64,000 bases of DNA from Clostridium disporicum (GCF_001405015.1 NZ_CYZX01000004.1:124001-188000); one strand, 5' to 3'. Shown: positions 17,575 through 26,830, counted from the stretch's first letter. The notes: generated by a model from the sequence alone, not told the origin. Made by a program: numbers and translations.

Positions 17575-18738
17575 ATGAACGATTTAAGAAAAGCTATTTG
17601 TGATATGGTATCTGAAAATATCGTTAAAGTAGTAATAAGTAACAAGATGAAAAGTGATGTTCAATATAATAAAATAGTATTTTTATTAAAGGAGAAAAAG
17701 GGAAGAGAGTATTATCAAATAGAAAGATATACTGATAAACAAGTATTCCATGAAAATATAGATAAAGAAAAATTGGAAGAAAGTCTTTTTGAAAATATAG
17801 AATCTAGATATAAGCAGGTAAATGCTTGGAGTGAAAATTCTACTTTTGATATGAAAATTTCTAAAAAGGGAAAAGTATTTTTAGGTAAGAAAAGTGCTGA
17901 TAATAAAAAAGTTGCTAATAAATCTCATAATAAAGAAAAAAATTATATTTTAAAAGAAGGAATGTTAATTCAGCCACTTATAGATTTAGGAGTATTTACT
18001 AAAGAAGGTAAGGTTGTAAATTCGAAATATGATAAGTATAAACAAATAAATAGATTTGTAGAAATCATAGATGATGAAATTAAAAAGATTGATCAAAAGG
18101 AACTTACTATTTTAGATTTTGGATGTGGTAAATCTTATTTAACATTTGTTTTATATTATTACTTTGTTGAAATTAAAAAGATTAATGTTAAGATGATAGG
18201 ATTAGATCTTAAAGAAGATGTAATAAAAAAATGTAATGATATTGCTAAAAGATATAATTATGAAAATCTTCACTTCGAAATTGGGGATATAAATGGATTT
18301 AAATATAATAATAAAGTTGATATGGTAATAACTTTACATGCTTGTGATACGGCTACAGATTATGCTTTATATAATGCAGTAAAGTGGAATGCAAAGATGA
18401 TATTCTCCGTTCCTTGCTGTCAGCATGAGTTTAATGCTCAAATGAAAACAGAGGAATTATCTATTTTAACTAGATATGGAATAGTTCAAGAAAGAATAGC
18501 TGCACTTATGACAGATTCAGTTAGAGCCAATATTTTAGAAGCTTTAGGTTATAAAACTCAATTATTAGAGTTTATAGATATTGCTCATTCTCCAAAGAAT
18601 ATTTTAATAAGAGCTTCTAAGGGTAATATATCTATGGAGAAAAAAGAGAAAGTATTAGTTGAAGTTGAGAATCTTATGAAACAATTTAATTTGAGTCCAA
18701 CTTTATATAATTTATTAAAAAATGATAATATTATATAA
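17575..18738 (+). CDS. Class I SAM-dependent methyltransferase (Methyltransf_32-like)
   Basis: 387 residues. The N-terminal 125 residues are Lys-rich and of unknown function. The SAM-binding domain (about 150-330) has ILDFGCGKSYLTF (motif I), GLDLKEDV (motif II), and VTLHACDTATDYAL followed by VPCCQHEFN, the signature of PF13679-type enzymes related to Trm13/METTL25-like RNA methyltransferases. ATG 17575 is preferred because AAGGTG lies 7 bp upstream; GTG 17557 has no site. An RNA substrate is inference. Confidence 0.8.
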   Translation: MNDLRKAICDMVSENIVKVVISNKMKSDVQYNKIVFLLKEKKGREYYQIERYTDKQVFHENIDKEKLEESLFENIESRYKQVNAWSENSTFDMKISKKGKVFLGKKSADNKKVANKSHNKEKNYILKEGMLIQPLIDLGVFTKEGKVVNSKYDKYKQINRFVEIIDDEIKKIDQKELTILDFGCGKSYLTFVLYYYFVEIKKINVKMIGLDLKEDVIKKCNDIAKRYNYENLHFEIGDINGFKYNNKVDMVITLHACDTATDYALYNAVKWNAKMIFSVPCCQHEFNAQMKTEELSILTRYGIVQERIAALMTDSVRANILEALGYKTQLLEFIDIAHSPKNILIRASKGNISMEKKEKVLVEVENLMKQFNLSPTLYNLLKNDNII

Positions 18739-18744
18739 AGTTAA

Positions 18745-18785
18745 AAAGTTTTGAGGGGTTACGTAAAGTAACTCCTTTAAAATTT
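18745..18785 (+). terminator. Hairpin after the methyltransferase gene
   Basis: GAGGGGTTAC / GTAACTCCTTT core stem with outer A/T pairs; weak T-run. Confidence 0.5.
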
Positions 18786-18861
18786 ATTAGGTTATGGTTA
18801 ACATAATAATAAGATGTTAAAATAAAGTTAGTTATACACAAATACAAAAAGTGGAGGGAAT

Positions 18862-20142
18862 ATGGGGAGAATAAAAGATTATATTATTAAGAGAAGACTA
18901 TTAATAATTATACTGTTAGTAATCATAGTAGCTGGAGTTGGTATAATTAATGTTGGGGTAGCTAAAGCTGAAGAAAGAAAAAGAATTTCTATAATTGAAG
19001 ATTTGATATCTGAAGGTAGTTATGATGATGCAATTGAAAAAATAGATGAACTTACTGAAAAGTATAGTTATAAATTAGATAAGAAGATTACAGATTATCG
19101 AAGTATATTAGAAACATATAGATACATTGATTCATGTAAAGATAGCATAGAAATAAAAGAAATTATAGAATTATTAAAAGAAGATTATAGTGAATTGCTA
19201 AAGGATAATATATTTATAAAATTAAATGAAAGTTTATTACAAAAACAGAGTGATATAGATAATCATATAAAAGAAATGGAAAATATCAATATTTTTAAAG
19301 TGCAAATCGAGGAAGCTATAGATAGGGATATTGAAGAGGCTAAAACATTAATAGAGATTTTTAAAAGAGATTATCCAGATGAAGATATTTTGGCATTAGA
19401 AAATAAATTAAAAGAAAAAATTGGTAATATCGAAAAAGAAAAAGAACTTTTAAAGGAAGATGAAACTGTAATAGAAGAAGTAGAGTATGAAAAAGATATA
19501 AATAATTCTACTGGTATTCAAGAAAATAAATTAGGTATAGCTAATACAGTAGCAGCGCAAAATTCAAGTCAAATCATTACTGTAGTAAGTAATGGAGGGT
19601 CATATGGAGAACTAGTTATGTGGCAAAAGGATGGAAATGGCAATTGGTTTGAAGTAGATAGAGTGGCTGCAAGATTAGGTCAAAATGGAATGAAGTATGC
19701 AAGTGAAGTATATGAAATGGACAAATGTACACCGACAGGTATTTATACTGTTACAGAGGCTTTTGGAATTAATGGTAATCCGGGAAGTGGAGTGCCTTAT
19801 AGAGAATTAGATGGTTCTGAATATTGGGTTGATGATGTAGATTCAGAATATTATAATACAATGCAATTTGGTGATCCAAATGGAAGATGGAACTCTGCAG
19901 AAAAGCTAGTAGATTTTCCGGGGTACTACAATTATTCTCTTGTAATAGATTATAATAGATGGCCAGTAATACCAGGAAAAAGTTCAGCTATATTCCTTCA
20001 TTGTGATATGGGAATTTACACCTATGGATGTGTAGCTATACCACAAAATAATTTAGTAAATTTGTTAACATGGTTAGATCCGAATAGTAATCCAGTAATG
20101 ATATTAGATTTTACTTATGAGGATATATATAATAATTATTAA
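18862..20142 (+). CDS. L,D-transpeptidase-like (YkuD) membrane-anchored protein
   Basis: 426 residues. N-terminal cytoplasmic KRR and one membrane helix (about 12-34), an acidic helical/coiled-coil stalk (about 35-215), then a YkuD-type catalytic region (about 225-420). The active-site pattern is compact: His380 in IFLHC and Cys390 in YTYGCVAIP, like the TAGCVAI class of L,D-transpeptidases. These enzymes cross-link or modify peptidoglycan outside the membrane. RBS TGGAGGGA. Stands alone between two terminator-like regions. Confidence 0.82.
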   Translation: MGRIKDYIIKRRLLIIILLVIIVAGVGIINVGVAKAEERKRISIIEDLISEGSYDDAIEKIDELTEKYSYKLDKKITDYRSILETYRYIDSCKDSIEIKEIIELLKEDYSELLKDNIFIKLNESLLQKQSDIDNHIKEMENINIFKVQIEEAIDRDIEEAKTLIEIFKRDYPDEDILALENKLKEKIGNIEKEKELLKEDETVIEEVEYEKDINNSTGIQENKLGIANTVAAQNSSQIITVVSNGGSYGELVMWQKDGNGNWFEVDRVAARLGQNGMKYASEVYEMDKCTPTGIYTVTEAFGINGNPGSGVPYRELDGSEYWVDDVDSEYYNTMQFGDPNGRWNSAEKLVDFPGYYNYSLVIDYNRWPVIPGKSSAIFLHCDMGIYTYGCVAIPQNNLVNLLTWLDPNSNPVMILDFTYEDIYNNY

Positions 20143-20326
20143 GAATCACTATAAATAACTTAAAAATATTTATAGGATTGCTTAAAAGGTTTAACACTTA
20201 AAAATCGATAAAGCTATATATAATAAAATGATATTAAAAATGAGTTATAGTGAATATATTAATTAAAAAATATTTAATATTATAATAAAATAACATAAAT
20301 AATGATTAAAAAATGTAAAAATAGTA

Positions 20327-20355
20327 TTGACATTGATTTAATGGTAATATATTCT
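20327..20355 (+). promoter_or_regulatory. Promoter of the brnQ T-box leader
   Basis: TTGACA (20327-20332), 17-bp spacer, TATTCT (20350-20355). Upstream bases 20143-20326 are AT-rich with nothing else recognised. Confidence 0.6.
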
Positions 20356-20369
20356 ATATTTAGAAATTG

Positions 20370-20658
20370 ATTTTAATAAATTCGTTGAAGAGAAAAAGTA
20401 AGTATAGATTTGTTCTACAGAGAGTTGGCATTTTGCTGCAAGCCAATGTTCAAAATATAGCTGAAAAATCATCTCTGAGAAGTAAAGGTGAAAAGTTATT
20501 GAGTAATCTTTACCGGAGGCTCACCGTTAAAAGAGAGGCGTATTATAATGTACGTTTACTAAGTGCTATAATAGGTTTATTTTTTATAAGCTAATTTTAT
20601 AGAATTAGGGTGGTAACGCGGTTAACCCCGTCCCTTTGTATTAAGGGACGGGTTTTTT
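20370..20658 (+). promoter_or_regulatory. T-box riboswitch leader, probable Ile (ATC) specifier
   Basis: T-box AGGGTGGTAACGCG at 20607-20620, terminator CCCGTCCCTT/AAGGGACGGG (20627-20652) and T-run. Stem I has AGAGAG and an apical TTGGC/GCCAA hairpin. The specifier-loop 3' strand reads GAAAA-ATC-A, placing ATC at 20468-20470; AAA (Lys) in a shifted reading is possible but does not fit the downstream branched-chain amino acid transporter. A 75-codon open frame across this leader is spurious. Confidence 0.88.
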
Positions 20659-20733
20659 ATATTTAAGTGAAACTCTAAATATATACCTATATTGGCAAAT
20701 GTGATTTAGATAACTGAAAAAGGGGGCGGTCGA

Positions 20734-20784
20734 ATGGAGACAGACATTGATATTATAAAAATAGGTAATATATATAAAGAATAA
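20734..20784 (+). CDS. Possible 16-codon Ile-rich leader peptide
   Basis: ATG-initiated frame encoding METDIDIIKIGNIYKE, with AGGGGGCGG just upstream. It lies between the T-box terminator and brnQ. Five of 16 codons are Ile, which could couple brnQ translation to Ile supply, although AT-rich DNA favours Ile codons by chance. No homology claimed. Confidence 0.35.
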   Translation: METDIDIIKIGNIYKE

Positions 20785-20810
20785 TAGATTAGATTATTGG
20801 GGGAATTATC

Positions 20811-22145
20811 ATGAAGAATTTATCAAGAAAAGATTTAGTATTAGTAAGCTTAATGCTTTTTTCATTATTTTTTGGAGCAGGAAATTTAATATTTCCACCC
20901 TTTTTAGGACAAGCAGCAGGTAGCGCTACTTGGGTGGCAATGGCAGGATTCTTTATAACGGCAGTAGGATTTCCTATTTTAGGAGTTGTGGCAGTTGCAA
21001 AATCTGGAGGATTATATTCATTAGCTAAAAGGGTTCATCCTGTATTTGCTGCAGTATTTACAGTTTTAATATATTTATCAATAGGACCGGGACTTGGAAT
21101 ACCTAGAGCTGGAAGTTTACCTTTTGAAATGGCAGTTGCGCCATATTTGCCAGAAAGTATATCAACAACATTAGCACTATTTTTATTTACTTTAATATTT
21201 TTTTCAGTTGCTTATTGGCTTTCTTTATCACCAGCTAAGCTTGTAGACCGTATGGGGAAGGTTTTAACTCCTACATTATTAGTATTAATTTCACTAATAT
21301 TTATAGCTAGTATTTTTAGACCTATTGGAGCATATGGAGAAGCAACAGGAGAGTATGTGACATCTCCGTTTGTAAAAGGGTTCCTAGAAGGATATTTAAC
21401 AATGGATACTATAGCAGCATTAAACTTTGGAATAGTAATATCATTAGCTATAAAGTCTAGAGGAGTATCTGATGAGAAGTTAGTTGTGTCAAATTCCATA
21501 AAAGCCGGAGTGATTGCTGGAAGTTTATTAATAGCTATATATGCAGTTTTAGGTCACTTAGGAGCAACTAGCGGAGGTAGATTTGGAACAACTGCAAATG
21601 GTGCACAAACATTAACTAATGTAATAACATATATATTTGGAAAACCGGGAGCTGTGTTGTTAGCAATAATATTTACACTTGCTTGTTTAACAACTTGTGT
21701 AGGATTAATAACTTCTTGTAGCCAATACTTTGCAACTTTAACGTCTAAGGTTAGTTATAAAGGCTTTGTTAGAATATTAGCATTATTAAGTATGGGAATT
21801 GCAAATATGGGATTAACACAAATACTTTCTATATCAGTACCGGTATTAAATGCAATTTATCCAATAGCTATTATGCTGATAGTTTTAGGAATGATGAACA
21901 GAGTGTTTACAGGAAATGCAATGGCGTATAGATTAACAATTATATTTACTGGTGTTGTTAGTGTAGTAGATGCATTAGGTCAAGTTGGAGTTGGAGTGGA
22001 GGCGCTTACAAAGTTATTTGAAAGATTACCACTTTACTCTCAAGGATTAGGATGGATAGTTCCAGCGGCAGTTGGAATGATATTAGGAGTATTAATGAAG
22101 GTAGTTAAAGAGAATGTAAAAACTGAAAAATTAGAAGTTAATTAA
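20811..22145 (+). CDS. brnQ: BrnQ branched-chain amino acid:cation symporter
   Basis: 444 residues, about 12 membrane helices. The family signature FSLFFGAGNLIFPPFLGQ is near the N-terminus, with the LTTCVGLITS helix characteristic of LIVCS transporters. Imports Leu/Ile/Val with Na+ or H+. RBS TGGGGGAAT. The upstream T-box with probable Ile specifier gives the regulatory logic: uptake increases when tRNA-Ile is uncharged. Confidence 0.94.
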   Translation: MKNLSRKDLVLVSLMLFSLFFGAGNLIFPPFLGQAAGSATWVAMAGFFITAVGFPILGVVAVAKSGGLYSLAKRVHPVFAAVFTVLIYLSIGPGLGIPRAGSLPFEMAVAPYLPESISTTLALFLFTLIFFSVAYWLSLSPAKLVDRMGKVLTPTLLVLISLIFIASIFRPIGAYGEATGEYVTSPFVKGFLEGYLTMDTIAALNFGIVISLAIKSRGVSDEKLVVSNSIKAGVIAGSLLIAIYAVLGHLGATSGGRFGTTANGAQTLTNVITYIFGKPGAVLLAIIFTLACLTTCVGLITSCSQYFATLTSKVSYKGFVRILALLSMGIANMGLTQILSISVPVLNAIYPIAIMLIVLGMMNRVFTGNAMAYRLTIIFTGVVSVVDALGQVGVGVEALTKLFERLPLYSQGLGWIVPAAVGMILGVLMKVVKENVKTEKLEVN

Positions 22146-22159
22146 GATTAATTTAATGA

Positions 22160-22197
22160 TTGTATAGACAATGTTTATTATGTATCTGTCTATACAA
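22160..22197. promoter_or_regulatory. Paired GntR-type operators / inverted repeat
   Basis: TTGTATAGACAA (22160-22171) and its inverted copy CTGTCTATACAA (22186-22197) form an 11-12-bp inverted repeat. The same word occurs at 24517-24528 before the GH1 gene. It resembles HutC-subfamily operators such as the TreR-type TTGTATATACAA, so the GntR regulator at 23740-24423 is the likely binder. The repeat followed by T-rich DNA could also terminate brnQ. Confidence 0.7.
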
Positions 22198-22240
22198 TTA
22201 TTTTTATTACTAAAAGTATTTGGTATATTTGTTTCATCAA

Positions 22241-22254
22241 AACAACGTTTACAA
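22241..22254 (-). promoter_or_regulatory. Candidate catabolite-responsive element (cre)
   Basis: AACAACGTTTACAA. Read on the minus strand, TTGTAAACGTTGTT fits the CcpA cre consensus at all but one position. It lies about 15 bp upstream of the EIIC start, a roadblock position. An identical 14-mer lies at 33458-33471. Confidence 0.6.
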
Positions 22255-22269
22255 TATGGAGGGGACGAA

Positions 22270-23553
22270 ATGAACTTTTATCAAAAATTTGAAGGTAAAA
22301 TAATGGAATTTGGGACAAAGCTTAATAATCTAAAGGTATTAAGGGTTTTACGTGATTCATTTATGATATCATTTCCATTAATAATATTTGGATCAATAAT
22401 GTTAGTTATAGCTAACTTACCATTTTTAGATAAAATATTAAGTCCAGAAACATTAAACTCTTTAAAAACTTTCTTAGGACCAGCATCAATGACAACTATG
22501 TCAATAACAACAATCTTTGTTACTTTAGGTATTGGATATTACTTTAGTAAAGAAGAAGGGGTAGATCCTATATTCGGAGCAGCAATTTCTTTAGTATCTT
22601 TCTTACTTTTAACTCCTACTGCTGATGGTGGAGACTTAGGAAGTGTATTACAAATAGATAGATTAGGTGCTAAGGGAATGTTTATAGGTATGATAGCAGC
22701 ATTTTTATCTGCATATATGTATACATTCTTTGTAAAGAAAAATTGGACAATAAAAATGCCAGATACAGTACCACCGGCGGTATCTAAGTCTTTTGCAGCT
22801 TTAATACCAGCAGTTTTTACATTATCAACTTTTTTAGTAATAAATATAATATTTACATTTACTCCATGGGGAAATCCACATGATTTTATATATGAAATAA
22901 TACAAACACCTTTAACTAAATTAGGTAGTGGAATTGCAGCAACAGTAGTAGCAATATTTGCAGTTCAAATTCTATGGTTCTTTGGATTACATGGACAAAT
23001 TATAGTAAATTCAGTAATGGATCCTATATGGAATACTTTATCACTTGAAAATTTAAATGCTTTCCAAGCTGGAGCAGAAATGCCAAATATAATAACAAAG
23101 CAATTTATAGAAACTTTTACAGTTGGGCTTGGTGGAACTGGGATGACTCTTATAGTAATATTAGCTATATTAATATTTATGAAGAGTAGACAATTAAAAG
23201 AAATAGCACGACTAGCAGCACCAGCAGGATTATTTAATGTAAATGAACCAGTTACATTTGGATTACCAATAGTTTTAAATCCAATAATAGCTATTCCTTG
23301 GATAATAGCACCAGTTGTAGCAACTTTAGTAGCATATTTTGCAATGGCATCAGGATTAGTACCAGCAACAACAGGAGTTGCAGTTCCTTGGACAACACCA
23401 GTATTAATAAGTGGATTCCTAGCTACAAATTCTATTGCAGGTTCAATACTTCAATTAGTACAGATGGCAATAGTATTAGTTATATGGTTCCCATTCTTAA
23501 TGGCATTAGATAAGAGAAATTGTGACTTAGAGAAAGAAGAAAAAAGTGCATAG
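22270..23553 (+). CDS. PTS EIIC component, lactose/cellobiose family
   Basis: 427 residues with about ten membrane segments; begins MNFYQKFEGKIMEFGTKLNN as in CelB-type permeases and contains FFGLHGQIIVNSVMDP and NVNEPVTFGLPIVLNP, the conserved substrate/His region. ATG 22270 has GGAGGGGACG upstream, so the longer frame from 22171 is rejected. It imports and phosphorylates beta-glucosides with EIIA/EIIB partners not seen in this window. The GH1 hydrolase at 24593 shares its operator and would cleave the phosphorylated product. Confidence 0.92.
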   Translation: MNFYQKFEGKIMEFGTKLNNLKVLRVLRDSFMISFPLIIFGSIMLVIANLPFLDKILSPETLNSLKTFLGPASMTTMSITTIFVTLGIGYYFSKEEGVDPIFGAAISLVSFLLLTPTADGGDLGSVLQIDRLGAKGMFIGMIAAFLSAYMYTFFVKKNWTIKMPDTVPPAVSKSFAALIPAVFTLSTFLVINIIFTFTPWGNPHDFIYEIIQTPLTKLGSGIAATVVAIFAVQILWFFGLHGQIIVNSVMDPIWNTLSLENLNAFQAGAEMPNIITKQFIETFTVGLGGTGMTLIVILAILIFMKSRQLKEIARLAAPAGLFNVNEPVTFGLPIVLNPIIAIPWIIAPVVATLVAYFAMASGLVPATTGVAVPWTTPVLISGFLATNSIAGSILQLVQMAIVLVIWFPFLMALDKRNCDLEKEEKSA

Positions 23554-23596
23554 TATAACTACAAGTTAAACGAAACGTGAACTAATATGATATTAT

Positions 23597-23685
23597 AAAT
23601 GATAAAATTAATAGCTATAGAAATCAATCGAGGAGTTAAAGTTTTAAAGCCTATGTTTCTTACACTATTAATTTTATCATTTTTT
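23597..23685. terminator. 18-bp inverted repeat with long loop between convergent genes
   Basis: AAATGATAAAATTAATAG (23597-23614) pairs perfectly with 23665-23682, then a T-run. The 50-nt loop contains secondary AGAAA/TTTCT pairing. Probably terminates the EIIC gene and, from the other strand, the GntR gene. Confidence 0.7.
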
Positions 23686-23739
23686 ATATGGTATAATTTA
23701 CTTACTTAATTTGTTCAATAACTATATGAAGTGAAAAAA

Positions 23740-24423
23740 CTATCTTTTAGCATAATAAACTATAGAATTATTAAAATGCTTATTTATAGAGTATTCATAA
23801 ACTCGTCCGTTAGTAAGATATCCTATATTTTCAACTTGAATGGCTAGATTTGAATCTTGCTTATTAGAAAGCTCCATCTCTTCGTTAGTAAGGATTACTG
23901 CAGAGATATTTTTTATGCCATGAGAAATTTCATAATCATTATCATATTCAATATATGAAAGAAGACTTGCTTCACAATTTTGTTTTGTAAGATTAGGAAA
24001 AAGTGATATAGGCATATATATATATTCAATATGATCTATTTTTGTATTAATACATCTTAATCGAGTTATATACCAAACCTTTGACCCTTTATCTATTTGT
24101 AATTTTTCACAAATATTATCATCAGCAACTATTTGTTTTAAATTTAGAACCTTAGTATGTATATCTTTAGCAGAATAAAGATCATATTGAGAACTTAAAT
24201 TTAAAGAATATGTGCAAGGTAATTCATTTACAAAAGTTGGGCCACCATGAGATTTCCTAGCATAACCTCTTTCTATTAACACATCCATTACTTTTCTTAT
24301 AGTATGTCTATTACATTCATATTTTTGAGCAAGATTACTTTCAGAAGGAAATTTTGAATTTACTTCTAATTCACCACAAACTATGCTTTCTATTAAATCT
24401 TTTAATATATCTTTACTTTTCAA
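23740..24423 (-). CDS. GntR/HutC family regulator with UTRA domain
   Basis: 227 residues. N-terminal winged helix (1-68: SKFPSESNLAQKYECNRHTIRKVMDVLIERGYA) and C-terminal UTRA ligand domain (about 80-225), usually binding a phosphorylated sugar. TTG start at 24423, with AAAGGAG upstream. Divergent from the GH1 6-phospho-beta-glucosidase and convergent with the EIIC gene; TTGTATAGACAA operators precede both targets. Likely a repressor released by a beta-glucoside 6-phosphate (inference). Confidence 0.88.
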   Translation of the reverse strand: MKSKDILKDLIESIVCGELEVNSKFPSESNLAQKYECNRHTIRKVMDVLIERGYARKSHGGPTFVNELPCTYSLNLSSQYDLYSAKDIHTKVLNLKQIVADDNICEKLQIDKGSKVWYITRLRCINTKIDHIEYIYMPISLFPNLTKQNCEASLLSYIEYDNDYEISHGIKNISAVILTNEEMELSNKQDSNLAIQVENIGYLTNGRVYEYSINKHFNNSIVYYAKR

Positions 24424-24516
24424 AATTTAACTTCTCCTTTAGCTTAGTATATTTTAATAATATTACAGTAAGAAAATATTTTCAATAAATCAGTGAGAGG
24501 TTATTTATATTTCATT

Positions 24517-24528
24517 TTGTATAGACAA
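24517..24528 (+). promoter_or_regulatory. GntR operator upstream of the GH1 gene
   Basis: TTGTATAGACAA, identical to the word at 22160-22171, located in the divergent intergenic region between the GntR and GH1 genes. Confidence 0.68.
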
Positions 24529-24592
24529 ATGCTGAAAATCTTTATGATAAATATTAGAATTAGGATAATAAAATAGATTTGGAGGTACGATT

Positions 24593-25981
24593 ATGGCTAA
24601 ATATAAATTTCCAGAAAATTTTACTTGGGGAGCAGCAACTTCAGGCCCACAAACTGAAGGATGGACAGATAAAAAGAACTTTAGTATATATGATTATTGG
24701 TTCCAAATTGAACCAGAAAAATTTCATAATGGTGTAGGTCCAGAGATAAATTGTGATACTTATAGAAAATATAAAGAAGATGTTGAGCTTATGAAAGAAA
24801 TCGGTTTAACTAGCTTTAGAACATCAATACAATGGACAAGACTTATAAAAGATTTTGATACATGTGAAGTAGATCCAGTTGCAGTAGAGTTTTACAATAA
24901 TTATATTAATGAAATAATAGAAGCAGGAATAGAACCGTATATAAATCTTTTCCATTTTGATATGCCTATAGAATTACAAAATAGAGGTGGATGGGAAAAT
25001 AAAGAGGTTATAGATTTATATGTTAAGTATGCGACTAAATGTTTTGAGCTATTTGGGGATAGAGTTAAGAAATGGTGTACTTTTAATGAACCAATAGTTC
25101 CAGCTGAAGGTGGATATCTTTATAAATTTATGTATCCTAATATAGTAGATTTCAAGAGAGCTATTCAAGTTGGATATAACACTATAGTAGCTCATTCAAA
25201 AGCAGTTGAAGCTTTTAGAAAGTTAAATACAGGTGGAGAAATAACAATAGTTTTAAATCTTACTCCATCATATCCAAGATCTCAAGATGAAAAAGATTTA
25301 GAGGCATCAAGAATTGCAGATGGAATATTTAATAGATCGTTCTTAGATCCAGTAGTTCATGGTACATTCCCAAGTGATTTAGTAGAATTACTTAAAGAAA
25401 ATAATTTAATGCCTGAATATACTGAGGAAGAATTAGAAGTAATTAAGAATAATCCAATAGATTTCTTAGGAGTTAACTATTATCAACCAAGAAGAGTAAA
25501 GGCTAAGGAAACAGAAGTAGACGTTAATGCACCTATAATGCCAGAAACTTTCTTTGATTATTATGATATGCCAGGAAAAAGAATGAATCCATATAGAGGA
25601 TGGGAAATAGCACCACAAGTAATGTATGATGTAGCTGTTAACATAAAAGATAATTATAATAATATTCCATGGTATATTTCAGAAAATGGTATGGGAGTTG
25701 AAGGTGAAGAAAGATTTAGAGATGAGAATGGTGTAATAAATGATGATTACAGAATAGATTTCGTAAAAGAACACTTAACATATCTTCATAAAGGAATACA
25801 AGAAGGGTCAAACTGCTTCGGATACCATTTATGGACATTTATAGATTGTTGGTCATGGGCAAATTCATTTAAGAATAGATATGGATTTGTAGCTTTAGAC
25901 TTAGAATCAGGAAAAAGAACTGTAAAGAAATCAGGAAGATGGATAAAAGAAGTATCTGAAACTAACGAAATTGAATATTAA
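24593..25981 (+). CDS. Glycoside hydrolase family 1, 6-phospho-beta-glucosidase
   Basis: 462 residues, full-length GH1. Acid/base Glu166 in CTFNEP and nucleophile Glu364 in YISENG; N-terminal FPENFTWGAATSGPQTEG. The C-terminal region near KKSGRW is compatible with phospho-sugar recognition. It would hydrolyse PTS-imported phosphorylated beta-glucosides such as cellobiose-6-phosphate in the cytosol. RBS GGAGG; bidirectional terminator after the stop. Confidence 0.92.
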   Translation: MAKYKFPENFTWGAATSGPQTEGWTDKKNFSIYDYWFQIEPEKFHNGVGPEINCDTYRKYKEDVELMKEIGLTSFRTSIQWTRLIKDFDTCEVDPVAVEFYNNYINEIIEAGIEPYINLFHFDMPIELQNRGGWENKEVIDLYVKYATKCFELFGDRVKKWCTFNEPIVPAEGGYLYKFMYPNIVDFKRAIQVGYNTIVAHSKAVEAFRKLNTGGEITIVLNLTPSYPRSQDEKDLEASRIADGIFNRSFLDPVVHGTFPSDLVELLKENNLMPEYTEEELEVIKNNPIDFLGVNYYQPRRVKAKETEVDVNAPIMPETFFDYYDMPGKRMNPYRGWEIAPQVMYDVAVNIKDNYNNIPWYISENGMGVEGEERFRDENGVINDDYRIDFVKEHLTYLHKGIQEGSNCFGYHLWTFIDCWSWANSFKNRYGFVALDLESGKRTVKKSGRWIKEVSETNEIEY

Positions 25982-25991
25982 AATAGAAAAA

Positions 25992-26031
25992 AAGTGAAGG
26001 GCTATAATTTTAAGCCCTTCACTTCTTTTTT
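25992..26031. terminator. Bidirectional terminator
   Basis: Perfect 12-bp stem AAGTGAAGGGCT/AGCCCTTCACTT, T-run on one side and A-run on the other, between convergent genes. Confidence 0.95.
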
Positions 26032-26617
26032 AGAATTCAATTTTATCTTTAATTATACATATTCCTTGAGTCATAGTTCCCATAGGACAATACACACACC
26101 AGGAGTTAGGCTTATAAATAAGCATAGTAACTATTCCAAGAATTGTTGAAGTTATCATTATACTATAAAATCCAAATGCAAATTGAGCAATCCATGGAGT
26201 TACATGAGAATAATCGGCAAAATTCCAAGGTAACTTAAAGGCCCATAGAAGTGTTATAACTTCTTTTAGTGTGTTGGTACCATTAAACACTAAGTAAGTG
26301 TTAAATATCATATTAATAAACATGGATAAAAAGAAGATTAAGAATCCGTATCTAAAGTATTTATGCTTCAAAAACTTAGGCATAGGTTTATTTCTAGAAA
26401 GTTTATATTTATTTCCTAGCATGTTTAAAAGCTGACCTCTACCACAGTAGCTATTGCAATATGTTTTTCCACCACCGAATATTGATATTAACAATGGAAT
26501 AGAGAAGCATAATAAACCAAGCCAAGCAAATAAAATATTAAAAAGTCCTAAAAATAAATACACGGTAGATAAAATCCACATATATTCAGACCAATGTTTT
26601 TTCTTATTTTTCTTCAT
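26030..26617 (-). CDS. NapH/CcoG-like membrane redox protein
   Basis: 195 residues with about four membrane helices and two Cys clusters: TYCNSYCGRGQLL (near 53-58) and WCVYCPMGTMTQGIC (near 173-187), as in the membrane electron-transfer region of NapH/RdxA-type proteins, but without complete CxxCxxCxxxC ferredoxin motifs. It follows the small ferredoxin by 15 bp, so ferredoxin and membrane protein probably act together in electron transfer across or at the membrane. The electron acceptor is unknown. Confidence 0.75.
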   Translation of the reverse strand: MKKNKKKHWSEYMWILSTVYLFLGLFNILFAWLGLLCFSIPLLISIFGGGKTYCNSYCGRGQLLNMLGNKYKLSRNKPMPKFLKHKYFRYGFLIFFLSMFINMIFNTYLVFNGTNTLKEVITLLWAFKLPWNFADYSHVTPWIAQFAFGFYSIMITSTILGIVTMLIYKPNSWCVYCPMGTMTQGICIIKDKIEF

Positions 26618-26632
26618 AATGTATAAAACCTC

Positions 26633-26830
26633 CTATTTAACTTCTATAGTAGATGCAGGACAAGCTTTTGCACATTTACTACATCCTACACATTTATCAA
26701 AATCTACTTTAGAGTAAATTCCTTTATATATTGTAATCGCATTAAAAGGACAAGCTTTTTCACAAATTCCACAAGCAACACAGTATGTTTTATCTACATA
26801 AGCTTTTTTTCTAATAAATTTTTTTTCCAC
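26633..26830 (-). CDS. 2[4Fe-4S] ferredoxin
   Basis: 65 residues with two full CxxCxxCxxxCP motifs (CVACGICEKACP and CVGCSKCAKACP), a bacterial-type 8Fe ferredoxin with a short basic N-terminus. GTG 26830 is chosen because AAGGGAG lies 8 bp before it; the ATG at 26848 would put that site inside the gene. Cotranscribed with the NapH-like gene and divergent from a Crp/Fnr regulator. Confidence 0.88.
   Translation of the reverse strand: MEKKFIRKKAYVDKTYCVACGICEKACPFNAITIYKGIYSKVDFDKCVGCSKCAKACPASTIEVK

Noticed and set aside
20367..20594. 75-codon open frame upstream of brnQ
   Set aside because: Lies across the T-box leader (stem I to antiterminator region) and has no ribosome binding site.
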